A DNA stretch of 64,000 nt from NCBI RefSeq assembly GCF_023746615.1, contig NZ_CP082275.1, positions 1,364,001 through 1,428,000 on the forward strand, given 5' to 3'. The stretch is from Grimontia kaedaensis (lineage in GTDB: Bacteria; Pseudomonadota; Gammaproteobacteria; Enterobacterales; Vibrionaceae). The stretch's first letter is position 1; every line of letters begins with the position of its first letter. Made by a program: the position numbers and the translations under genes. The notes below the pieces were generated by a model. That model saw only the letters and a program-made list of their open reading frames with translations. It was not told where the DNA came from and searched no databases. Of the stretch, positions 27,505 to 35,856 are shown piece by piece.

Positions 27505-29685
27505 ATGATCTCCATAAAAAAAATAGTGCTTCTTCAGAGCTTTTCAATGCTTTTCATGTACCTGTTCTTTGCGAGCCAGACATGGGAAGAACTGTACATA
27601 TCCCTTACTTTTAATGCGGCTGTTTTTAGCATCGTGTTCAGCATGACCTTCTACAGATACAAAAGGGCAGTGCACGATATCTGGTTAGTCCTTTCTGGTT
27701 GGTCTTATTGTCTGTCTCATCTTTCATGGTGGCTCTACTATGAAACCTTGAATGAGAGTTTTGAATACCTGGCATATTTCTTAATGTTAATGATGCTTGC
27801 TTGTGTTCTTCTTTTTGTATTTAGTGAAACGAGATATATCGAGGGTATTCATCGGATGCAAGGATACCTAAGTAATGTATTTTTTATCTTAGTATCTATT
27901 GTTATTTTCCTTTTTACTGTCTTTCATGATCTATTTTATAGTATATATTCAAGAAATGGACTGATTGAATTAACGCTGGTCATTGCATTAACAACTTCAG
28001 TCATTTCTGTTTTAGCTGGTGCAATATCTCTTTTTATTAAAATGTCACCGTCTACATATGGTGGCTTATATATTGGAATGGCAGTTTTAATGGCTCTCTA
28101 TGCTACCGCATTATCTGTGCCATACTTTACTAATTTTGATGAGTTTTATTATTCAAAAGTGTCTGAAATGTTACTCAATCAGGCAATTGTTTTAGTTTGT
28201 ATTTTCCTCCATAGAAAAAGTATACCTTCAAAAATAGGAAATACGAAAAATAGATGGGATATATTATTCTATTCTTCAACAGGAATGTTGATTATCGCAA
28301 TGCCATCAGCATTCATTTTTAACTATATCCATAATAGGGAGCAACCAAATAATGATGTAATGATCGCTATTATAACAATAACAACGATTATATTACTTTA
28401 TAGAATAATTAAACTACTTTTCTCTTTAGTTAAGTCTAGAGATGCATATCTCTATGATTCTCATCATGATGATCTCACCAAGTCCTACAACCGAAGAGGA
28501 CTCTTTCATCAACTGCAATGCTCTAATGCACACTACGTATCCGTTTTGTATGTTGATATAGATGATTTCAAATCAATCAATGATGAATACGGACACACGT
28601 CTGGAGACGAGCTTCTCATTTATATCTCACAAAGAATCAATGAGATTGTTAAATTGAACGTGAAAGATAGTGAAAGATATATATTCTTATCAAGAATGGG
28701 CGGCGATGAATTTGTCATTGCTAGTATCAATAAATCATTCAATTTAGGGGGAATAGCAAAAATACTCCATACAGAACTCAGGGGATGGTTTGAAATAAAC
28801 GGTTATAAACTCTACTCCTCAGTAAGCGTTGGTGTGAGTGATTGGTATGACTTTGACGATATAGATAAAGCTTTTCGCGCTGCAGACTTAACAATATACG
28901 AGGCGAAAAAGCGTCGACTAGGCTTGTTGCATGAAAGTGAAATTGAAGACCAGTCTTCACGTCAAATCAAGCGTGAGTCGTTACAACATGCATTTTCAAA
29001 TAAACAGCTATTGGCATATGCACAACCTATTTATCATCTTGATTCAGGTGCCATTTCAAGTATTGAAATACTTGCCAGGATGCGAAATACCAGCGGTGAT
29101 ATATTATCCCCGCAGCACTTCCTTCCTCAGGTCTACGAAAATGAACTTGAAGCGACACTAACCAGTTTATTACTCGAGAGAATACCGACTAAAGATATAA
29201 AAAATGTCTATGTGTCGGTGAACATCCCACCAAAGCTGTTGAAGGATATCTCTGCCGGTAAGCGGCTCAATGAACTGTTCGAGAGCGTGGGGCTTGAGCC
29301 CAACATGGTCATTCTGGAAATACTGGAAGAGTCTATCGATACCGAGCAAATGTCTTCTTCAGTAAAGTGGCTTAAAGAACAGGGGTATACCGTGGCGCTT
29401 GATGATTTTGGTACAGGATTTTCCAATATTTCCCGACTCAGCAAACTGCCACTCGACATTGTTAAGCTCGATAAATCGCTCTTCGATGTGCTGGATGAAA
29501 AGACAAAGGTCCTTGCCAAAGACGCGACAACAATGGCACACCATATGGGATTGAAGGTTACGGCAGAAGGTGTCGAAAACATCGAGCAGCTCAACTTTGC
29601 GCGAGAAATTGGTGTTGATTATGTTCAGGGATTTTACTTCAGTGAACCATCTCCTATTGATAAGTGCCTGATGCATATGACTTAG
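27505..29685 (+). CDS. Membrane-bound GGDEF-EAL c-di-GMP enzyme
   Basis: 726 residues. The first 310 form seven to eight hydrophobic helices (a 7TM-like membrane sensor). A GGDEF domain follows with RMGGDEFV near residue 398, so diguanylate cyclase chemistry is intact at the A-site. The EAL domain has SIEILARM near 521 (EIL in place of EAL), NIPPKLL, EILEESID, DDFGTGFSN near 632, KLDKSLF and TAEGVEN; metal-binding and catalytic Glu/Asp/Lys positions seem retained. It could therefore make or degrade c-di-GMP. No I-site RxxD is evident just before GGDEF. The gene is monocistronic, has core-like composition after an AT-rich N-terminal half, and may serve the adhesin, HD-GYP and PilZ proteins of this window. 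Confidence 0.92.
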   Translation: MISIKKIVLLQSFSMLFMYLFFASQTWEELYISLTFNAAVFSIVFSMTFYRYKRAVHDIWLVLSGWSYCLSHLSWWLYYETLNESFEYLAYFLMLMMLACVLLFVFSETRYIEGIHRMQGYLSNVFFILVSIVIFLFTVFHDLFYSIYSRNGLIELTLVIALTTSVISVLAGAISLFIKMSPSTYGGLYIGMAVLMALYATALSVPYFTNFDEFYYSKVSEMLLNQAIVLVCIFLHRKSIPSKIGNTKNRWDILFYSSTGMLIIAMPSAFIFNYIHNREQPNNDVMIAIITITTIILLYRIIKLLFSLVKSRDAYLYDSHHDDLTKSYNRRGLFHQLQCSNAHYVSVLYVDIDDFKSINDEYGHTSGDELLIYISQRINEIVKLNVKDSERYIFLSRMGGDEFVIASINKSFNLGGIAKILHTELRGWFEINGYKLYSSVSVGVSDWYDFDDIDKAFRAADLTIYEAKKRRLGLLHESEIEDQSSRQIKRESLQHAFSNKQLLAYAQPIYHLDSGAISSIEILARMRNTSGDILSPQHFLPQVYENELEATLTSLLLERIPTKDIKNVYVSVNIPPKLLKDISAGKRLNELFESVGLEPNMVILEILEESIDTEQMSSSVKWLKEQGYTVALDDFGTGFSNISRLSKLPLDIVKLDKSLFDVLDEKTKVLAKDATTMAHHMGLKVTAEGVENIEQLNFAREIGVDYVQGFYFSEPSPIDKCLMHMT

Positions 29686-29765
29686 TCAACTTCATCAATT
29701 CCTGAAAATTCCTGTCCAACACTCAGAATTAAGTGGCACAAAAAAGCGAAGAGTTCCTCTTAGAG

Positions 29766-29822
29766 TTTTAGAAAGACATATATGTCCTCTTTCCTCTGGA
29801 AAGGCCGTCCTGTAACGGCCTT
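29766..29822. terminator. Bidirectional terminator hairpin and nearby palindrome
   Basis: AAGGCCGT (29801-29808) pairs with ACGGCCTT (29815-29822) between convergent genes; the T run is on the minus strand. Just before it, TTTTAGAAAGACATATATG (from 29767) with palindrome GACATATATGTC resembles the ACATATATGG variant repeat of the RAYT array 4-6 kb upstream. Confidence 0.6.
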
Positions 29823-29843
29823 ATTGCTATCTGAACGGGTGGT

Positions 29844-30368
29844 TTATGCCGTCTCGGCAGAAGATTTCACCTGTAGGCGATTGCGGCTATCGCGGCTTTG
29901 ACGAATCAAGTCATCCCCGGCCTGTGTGGTGTCTGACTTGGCTAAGCGGTCATACAACACCACGTTTACGGTTGCGGCGAGGTTCATACAACCTACTGTT
30001 GGCACATAAACTACATGATCAGCGCGGTCTGCAATAGATTGATGCAGAGAGTGATCTTCAGGGCCGAAAACGTAAATGGCTTTCTCTGGATGTTCAAACT
30101 GAGGCAGAGGCGTCGCGCCCAATGCCAGCTCCACACATACCACTTTCATGTCTGATGGCAGGTTATCGAACACACTGTCGACATTGGTCAGTGGAATGTT
30201 TTCCATTGCGTCTTGCGTGTCGGTATAGAACCTTGCTGCGCGGTCATATCGCTCTCCCGTGTAAACGACACTGTCTGCCTGATAGCATCCGGCTGCACGC
30301 ATCACGCCTCCCACATTGGTTGGGCTTTTGGGATTAATAAGGCCAATGATTACGCGCGGTTCTGTCAT
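29844..30368 (-). CDS. TrmH/SpoU-family RNA 2'-O-methyltransferase
   Basis: A 174-residue SPOUT methylase expected to transfer methyl from SAM to a ribose 2'-OH of tRNA or rRNA. Motif 1 NVGGVMRAAGC (with catalytic-type Arg), motif 2 YVFGPEDHSL and motif 3 MNLAATVNVVLYDRL of the deep trefoil knot are all visible. It is a single-domain enzyme with no RNA-binding extension, like TrmL or TrmJ relatives; the target base is not inferable. Starts at TTG 30389 and ATG 30377 exist, but ATG 30368 (MTEPRV) has AGAGAGA at good spacing. It converges on the GGDEF-EAL gene. Confidence 0.88.
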   Translation of the reverse strand: MTEPRVIIGLINPKSPTNVGGVMRAAGCYQADSVVYTGERYDRAARFYTDTQDAMENIPLTNVDSVFDNLPSDMKVVCVELALGATPLPQFEHPEKAIYVFGPEDHSLHQSIADRADHVVYVPTVGCMNLAATVNVVLYDRLAKSDTTQAGDDLIRQSRDSRNRLQVKSSAETA

Positions 30369-30668
30369 GGAATGCATCTCTCTGTGCAAGTTTGTATTTC
30401 TGGTAATGTCTGAAAGGGCAGCATTCTAGCAAATATTCGAGAAGGATGGCGATGAGGGGGTAATCAGTGATTAACCCAAGCCAAGCTATGCCAAATATCG
30501 TTAGCAAAAGTTACGATCTGGCAGGACGACAAAAAGACGTGCTACAGACTCTGCAACAGGCACAGTGATTGTGAAGTCCGCATCGCATCATGGTCTGACT
30601 AAGTTGTGAGGGCAGGGCAATTTCCTATGATTAATGAGCTGTCACTCAATATCGAAAGGAGCTGTACG

Positions 30669-31112
30669 ATGATCCAAGTGTTGGCCATCGACCACATTGT
30701 TTTGCGAACCACCAAACTGGCAGAGATGTTGCGGTTTTATACCGAGGTGTTGGGCTGTGCGGTTGAACGTGAAACCCCGCCGGAAACTGGCTTAACGCAA
30801 TTGCGTGCGGGCAATGCACTCATCGATATCGTGGTGGTAGACAGCAGGTTGGGTAAAATGGGCGGCGGTGCGCCCACACAATCAGAACGCAACATGGATC
30901 ATTTCTGTCTTCAGATCAAATCGATGACTGAACAAAGCATTCTTGATCACCTCGACGCACATGGGATTGCCCACGAAGACTTTGCCAGCCGATATGGCGC
31001 GCAAGGTTACGGCAATTCCATCTACCTTGAAGACCCAGAGGGCAACGTGGTGGAACTGAGATGCCAGCTTGAGCAATTCAACGCCGCACTACCCAGCCAA
31101 TCTAGGGTCTGA
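30669..31112 (+). CDS. VOC-superfamily (glyoxalase/dioxygenase-like) protein
   Basis: 147 residues with two beta-alpha-beta-beta-beta units. Metal-ligand candidates are His in IDHIVLRTT, His in MDHFCLQI, and Glu in VVELRC at the C-terminus, the usual ring of the vicinal oxygen chelate fold. EDPEGNVVEL is the typical VOC ending. It may be a glyoxalase-like or fosfomycin-resistance-like lyase; no substrate can be assigned. The start at 30669 has AAAGGAG upstream and is preferred over an in-frame start at 30606. Confidence 0.85.
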   Translation: MIQVLAIDHIVLRTTKLAEMLRFYTEVLGCAVERETPPETGLTQLRAGNALIDIVVVDSRLGKMGGGAPTQSERNMDHFCLQIKSMTEQSILDHLDAHGIAHEDFASRYGAQGYGNSIYLEDPEGNVVELRCQLEQFNAALPSQSRV

Positions 31113-31173
31113 TGATTAGCGCCAGCGCTTCCCTTACAAAGGTTTTTGTTCCAGGGCGCTGGCGTTAAGGTGA

Positions 31174-32208
31174 TTACTTTTCAAAGATATCCGCGTTTAA
31201 GCTTGCTAACGAGCTCCCGGCATAGTTGATCAAGAAAAAAATCACGTCAGCCGTATCATCCGTCCAGTCAAAATAAACCAGTGATCGCACGCCATCGATA
31301 TCGTTGTCGATACTGTTGTGATCATAGATGTCACGTCGATAGAAAGGTTCAGCGAGAAACTGTAGCTCTTCTTTTAACGGTACGGTGAAGTGCATTGTGA
31401 AGGAGTTTCTCGCAATCGGTAGTGGCAAGAAGCGGTCTGAAGAAAGGTAGAAAATGGTGCCATATTGTTGTGTTGTGGTACCTGCTGTATCGGCGTCCTG
31501 CTGTAAGTCCATGTCGGAGACAAATTCCCCTTCAAGGTTGTAGTTGATAATGCCTTTGGCATTATCGCGCCACTTGCTTCTGGGATATCCGTCGCTTTCA
31601 ATGGCATTTTTAATTTCCTTGATGACCGCTTTGTTGACACCTGTGGCGTCAAAGACGATGGCTGGTTTTCCCGTTCTTATGGCGGCCGCTGTTGCTAATC
31701 CTCCGCCTAGAGAGTGCCCTGTAAAACTGACGTTATAGCCACTGTATTTGTTGGCGAGATAGGCAGATTCACGAATCACGGTTTCAAATTGAGGCGGCAC
31801 ATAGCCAATGGAAAGCAGTCCGTCGTTTACCCAATCAGAGCTGCCGACTTCACTGCCTCTTAATGCCACGACGGCTTTATTTGCCTGTATATACACCGCC
31901 AAATGAAAACCAATGCTTTGGTCTTGGATGATTTCGCGTAACTGCCAGCCGGATGGTGCGCCGTGGGATTGGTAAACATGTTCAGACAGTTCCATGTAGG
32001 GCAGCGCCTCTCTGGCGAGGTTGACCGAAGGGGGTTGGTCGGTTTTATACAGTGTGGTCGTGGCGTTTGTTGTGTGCGTATAGTTGGGGGAAAATACGCT
32101 TATCCAAAAAGCGCCGATGGCACCGAGCTCTTCTGCGGTGGTGGCATTAACTGCCGGTGAAGCAAGTCCCAGGTAGATGGCAACAGTTAACACAATATGC
32201 CTTTTCAT
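31174..32208 (-). CDS. Secreted class 3 lipase-like alpha/beta hydrolase
   Basis: About 344 residues. The N-terminus MKRHIVLTVAIYLGLASPAVNA is a signal peptide, so the protein is exported. The nucleophile elbow is GHSLGGG (Lipase_3 family) near residue 170, preceded by VVALRGSE, the oxyanion-strand motif of this family. VFDATGVN supplies a likely catalytic Asp, and a His in YDHNSIDNDIDG is a candidate third residue. Probable action is on acyl glycerols or phospholipids. ATG 32208 with AAGGA upstream gives a clean signal peptide; an upstream TTG at 32232 is unlikely. Confidence 0.85.
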   Translation of the reverse strand: MKRHIVLTVAIYLGLASPAVNATTAEELGAIGAFWISVFSPNYTHTTNATTTLYKTDQPPSVNLAREALPYMELSEHVYQSHGAPSGWQLREIIQDQSIGFHLAVYIQANKAVVALRGSEVGSSDWVNDGLLSIGYVPPQFETVIRESAYLANKYSGYNVSFTGHSLGGGLATAAAIRTGKPAIVFDATGVNKAVIKEIKNAIESDGYPRSKWRDNAKGIINYNLEGEFVSDMDLQQDADTAGTTTQQYGTIFYLSSDRFLPLPIARNSFTMHFTVPLKEELQFLAEPFYRRDIYDHNSIDNDIDGVRSLVYFDWTDDTADVIFFLINYAGSSLASLNADIFEK

Positions 32209-32729
32209 CTTGTTAGTCCTTCCTTTTTGCAAGTTAAGTTCAACTGACGATGGTGCTTGTGTTTTTATTGTTGCGAAAAAGTTAATGTTAAGTTGTGGAT
32301 CTAATCTGTCTTAATCCTGTGACGCTATTCTAAGGTCGTACACTTTTTCTGAAAGCTGGTTAGGTGGAGGCTCTTTTAAAACAGTGGATTAAGTGATTAT
32401 TCGGACGTCGCTTCATACTGCTGACTAACGGAATGACAGATGGAAGTAGCAAAATCGACTGAGATAGAGGAATGTCTGGGCGAGTGTATGGGTTATTCTT
32501 TGAATGAATATCTTTAGCTTATTCATTCAATATAGGTGGGATGCGCCTTAACGGCGCATCATGGCTTCTCACATTGATAAAGGATGTTTAAATTCAGCTG
32601 ATAGACCTTGGTCGATACTGGTGCCATTCCAAGCAATGTGTGGAAGAGGTTGTCCTGTGAGAAGGGGATGTCTTTGGCATTCTCTTTCAAGCAGGTTTGA
32701 TCGACCTTGTTTTCGTTTTAGATCGAAGG
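32209..32729. other. Intergenic region with two perfect hairpins
   Basis: 521 bp without a gene. TTGAATGAATA (32500-32510) pairs perfectly with TATTCATTCAA (32520-32530), and GATGCGCC (32540-32547) pairs with GGCGCATC (32553-32560). Neither has a proper T run. They lie behind the uvrB-like gene and upstream of the lipase, and may end uvrB transcription or encode a small RNA. Confidence 0.5.
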
Positions 32730-34712
32730 CTACATAAAAATATATTGTCGATACAGGGCATCAAGCTCTTGCCTTAGCGCATCGGTGTCAGCACGTTTTT
32801 GTGCATCTTTTTCCGAGCAAAGCCTGAATAGCTCTCGCTCAGTGTGCGTGATGCGATGGCAAAGCTCTTCAAGCGTGGCGCACATGGACGGGTCTTTGTT
32901 TTCTATGTGGACGTTTATTGTCGGGTCAATCGTCCGGTTTGAGCTCTTAGGCTGCAGTTGATGTGCTTTGTTATAGGCGATCTGTTTTACCCGGCGGCGG
33001 TTGGATTCATCCATCGCGCTTTTCATCGCAGGGGTGATTTTGTCGGCATAGAGCACGGCTTTACCATTGGCATTACGGGCCGCGCGGCCAATGATTTGGA
33101 TGAGCGCCTCTGTGGAACGCAGAAAGCCTGCATGATCCGCTTCAAGTATTGCAACCAAAGACGCTTCCGGAATATCCAGTCCCTCTCTCAGTAAGTTAAT
33201 ACCAATCAGCACATCCAATTCGCCGCGTCGGAGTTGTCGAATGATCTCAACGCGATCTTCGGTTTTGACGTCGCTGTGAATGTACTGGCAGCTAATGCCT
33301 TCTTCTGTGTATCGCTGATAAAGGGCTTCTGCACTCTGCTTACTGAGGGTAGTCACTAACACCCGCTCTTTGCGTTCAATACAGATTCGAATGCGGCGCA
33401 GCAGGTCTTCCTGAGTCTGTGCCAATGGCACTATCTCGATTTCAGGGTCTAGCAATCCGGTTGGCCGTATCACCTGATCGATGACCACACCACCGGAGCG
33501 TTTTACTTCATAGTCGCCGGGTGTTGCTGACACAAAAATGGTCTGCGGCTTTATCTTCTCAAACTCTTCAAAGGCGAGAGGGCGGTTGAATTTGGCAGAA
33601 GGCAGGCGGAAGCCATAATCAATCAGTGTGTCTTTTCGGCTTTGATCGCCTTTATACATGGCGTGGATCTGCGGCACCATAACATGGGATTCATCAATAA
33701 ACAGCAGGCCTCCCTTGGGGAGATAGTCCATCAGGGTGGTGGGAGGAAGGCTGGGGTCACGACCAGTCAGATACGACGCATAGTTTTCAATGCCTCCGCA
33801 GTAACCTTGTAACCGCAGCATCTCCAAATCCCGTGTGGTGCGCTCATAAAGTCTTGCTGCTTCTGCGACTTGATGGTTGCGACTGAGTTCGGCAGTGCGT
33901 TGTTCAAGCTCAGCTTCTATCGCTTTACAGGCGCGGGCAATTTGTTCCGGCGAGGTGGAATAGAGGGTCTTTGGCGAGACATGATAATGTTCCAGGTCAC
34001 CCAGAATTTCGCCCGTGGCGTTGTCCACTCTCAGCAGTTGAGTGATGGTTTGGGTATTGTCCAGCATCACCACTATCGCGTCTTTTTCAGAATCCGCCGG
34101 GAAGATATCCACTTTATGCGGACTGATGCGGTAACTCCCACGAGAAAGAGGCTCACCGCCGGGTTCGTAGTGAAGTTTGGCTAACTGGTTCTCCAGTGTA
34201 GTGAGGTTCAACCGTTCTCCGGGTTGAAGCGGAATCTGGAGCGCGCGGTAGTCATCTGGTGAACCTAAACCATAAACGGAAGAAACCGACGCTACCACAA
34301 TCACGTCTTTTCGCTCAATCAGCGCTTTGGTAGTGGAAAGCCGAAGCCGCTCAAGTTGTGCGTTGATGGCGGAGTCTTTTCTGATAAACCTGTTACTGCC
34401 CGGAATATAGACTTCCGGCTGATAGTAATCGTAATAGGAGACGAAATACTCCACCGCGTTTTTGGGAAAGAAGGCCAACATCTCATGGTAGAGCTGCGCA
34501 GCCAGTGTCTTGTTGTGGGCAAGGATAAGGGTAGGGCGCTGCAAACGGTGAATAATGTTTGCCATGGTGAATGTCTTGCCAGACCCTGTAACACCTTGGA
34601 GTGTTTGGTGGGTTTTCCCTTCCTCAATGCCGGCGATGAGTTTGGCAATGGCTTCCGGCTGATCACCGGCCGGTGCGTTCTTTGAGTGGAGCAAAAAGAT
34701 TTCCTGACCCAT
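32730..34712 (-). CDS. uvrB: UvrB-like excinuclease subunit, divergent (probable second copy)
   Basis: 660 residues, full UvrB length. UvrB scans DNA with UvrA, verifies lesions, and loads UvrC. Walker A GVTGSGKTF lies near residue 39; the damage-probing beta-hairpin region YYDYYQPEVYIPGSNRFIRKD is intact; helicase motifs DESH, ATP-binding SATPGDYE, GINLLREGLD and QIIGRAARN are present. A C-terminal UVR-like coiled coil (LEELCHRITHTERELFRLC) for UvrC is retained. Residues of the middle domain (SSVYGLGSPDDYRALQIPLQPG, EADHAGFLRSTEALIQ) differ from the conserved housekeeping protein, so this looks like a paralogue. ATG 34712 has AAGGA seven bases upstream; the TTG at 34730 is rejected. No SOS box was recognised. 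Confidence 0.85.
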   Translation of the reverse strand: MGQEIFLLHSKNAPAGDQPEAIAKLIAGIEEGKTHQTLQGVTGSGKTFTMANIIHRLQRPTLILAHNKTLAAQLYHEMLAFFPKNAVEYFVSYYDYYQPEVYIPGSNRFIRKDSAINAQLERLRLSTTKALIERKDVIVVASVSSVYGLGSPDDYRALQIPLQPGERLNLTTLENQLAKLHYEPGGEPLSRGSYRISPHKVDIFPADSEKDAIVVMLDNTQTITQLLRVDNATGEILGDLEHYHVSPKTLYSTSPEQIARACKAIEAELEQRTAELSRNHQVAEAARLYERTTRDLEMLRLQGYCGGIENYASYLTGRDPSLPPTTLMDYLPKGGLLFIDESHVMVPQIHAMYKGDQSRKDTLIDYGFRLPSAKFNRPLAFEEFEKIKPQTIFVSATPGDYEVKRSGGVVIDQVIRPTGLLDPEIEIVPLAQTQEDLLRRIRICIERKERVLVTTLSKQSAEALYQRYTEEGISCQYIHSDVKTEDRVEIIRQLRRGELDVLIGINLLREGLDIPEASLVAILEADHAGFLRSTEALIQIIGRAARNANGKAVLYADKITPAMKSAMDESNRRRVKQIAYNKAHQLQPKSSNRTIDPTINVHIENKDPSMCATLEELCHRITHTERELFRLCSEKDAQKRADTDALRQELDALYRQYIFM

Positions 34713-35200
34713 GCCTGATTCCTTAGTCAATAAAGGTAATCATCAAGTAAAGAGCGGCGTGCAGGGAACTGTCAAACCGTATGGTGTGCTAGGTTTGGGA
34801 ATGTTGATTGGAATGGGTCTCTGTTCGGGGTGTGGATTGTCTGACGTGTAATTTCTGGCAAAGCCGCTCAGATTTTTGTACATCCTCGCGTAAATATCTT
34901 AGATGTGTAGTCAGTGTTTGATTTGATGTATCGATACACCAATGCCTGTCTGATTGCCTTTCCTTTACTGTTTTCCTTCATTAGCTTATTCACTGATTGA
35001 ACACTTGGTGAGGTCAGAGTGGGGAACCGTCTTCGTGTCAATGCGGTGCCTTCGAAGTATGAAAGACAGTCAGTCTGCCAACGCTTCAATGTATCTAGCG
35101 CAGCCGGATTCGCTGGTTGTGTGTCTGATTCATGCGGGAATGCAGGCCTATTTTTCATTTCTACCTGTCTGCATTCTCTGCACTGTAAAGAGGAATGAAT
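34713..35200. other. Intergenic region between divergent uvrB-like and small exported-protein genes
   Basis: About 490 bp; must contain both promoters. No LexA-type CTGT-N8-ACAG box, hairpin of note or small gene was convincing. Confidence 0.4.
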
Positions 35201-35770
35201 ATGCGTCCGTTTTCGGGCTTTACCCAATCATTAAAAACCAGGAAAAGTTGTTGTGTCTTGGCGGCAGGTTTCTCTCTGTCGATCCTATTCAGCCATGCCG
35301 CTAGCGCTGAAGAAAAACTTCCTTTCTTAATGTTTAACCCACCAAGCTATGTGACGAGCATCATGACGGGCTCTACTAACTTTGTGGGTGAAGATGTCAG
35401 TGACATGAGCTTTTTGGTGTTTGTCGGTGAAATTAATGACATCGACAGCAATGGCGTCCACCCGGTGAAATTTACCCTTCCATCAGGCGATTACTTTGGG
35501 GTGGAATATGACTCAACACTGACAAGCTTGAATGGTCGTAGTGTGAGTAATGCGGATTGGGAATACAGTTCAGTCGGGGGGCTTCATACGTTCACTTACA
35601 TAGGAAACGGCGGCATTTTCCCTGGCAACACGTATTCCTTTGTGGGTATAAACGCGACCTTTGTCCGCCCGCAGCGAGAAGAAGTGACATTGCAGGTCGA
35701 CCTGGACCCAAGTGCAGGTGGTCAGGTAAGTTCACCAAGGCCTAGCGATTCGGATGTGCTTTATTACTGA
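35201..35770 (+). CDS. Small exported protein of unknown function
   Basis: 189 residues. A Sec signal peptide (hydrophobic CCVLAAGFSLSILFSHAASA) is followed by a beta-rich domain with many Gly, Ser, Thr and Phe. The C-terminus is short and acidic (SDSDVLYY). No Cys remains after the signal, and there is no lipobox. I do not recognise the family; the pattern fits a periplasmic or secreted beta-sandwich. ATG 35201 has AGAGGA seven bases upstream; the ATG at 35195 sits too close to it. Confidence 0.6.
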   Translation: MRPFSGFTQSLKTRKSCCVLAAGFSLSILFSHAASAEEKLPFLMFNPPSYVTSIMTGSTNFVGEDVSDMSFLVFVGEINDIDSNGVHPVKFTLPSGDYFGVEYDSTLTSLNGRSVSNADWEYSSVGGLHTFTYIGNGGIFPGNTYSFVGINATFVRPQREEVTLQVDLDPSAGGQVSSPRPSDSDVLYY

Positions 35771-35856
35771 TACTTCCAAATAATTGCCATGGAGGAAGTG
35801 ATAACACAATGTTGATGGCTTGAACGAGAACCAAGCCATCATTACGTTTGCGAAGT

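Noticed and set aside
34868..35227. 119-residue minus-strand frame overlapping the start of the exported-protein gene
   Set aside because: The plus-strand gene has a proper ribosome site and signal peptide; the minus frame shows no motif or start signal.
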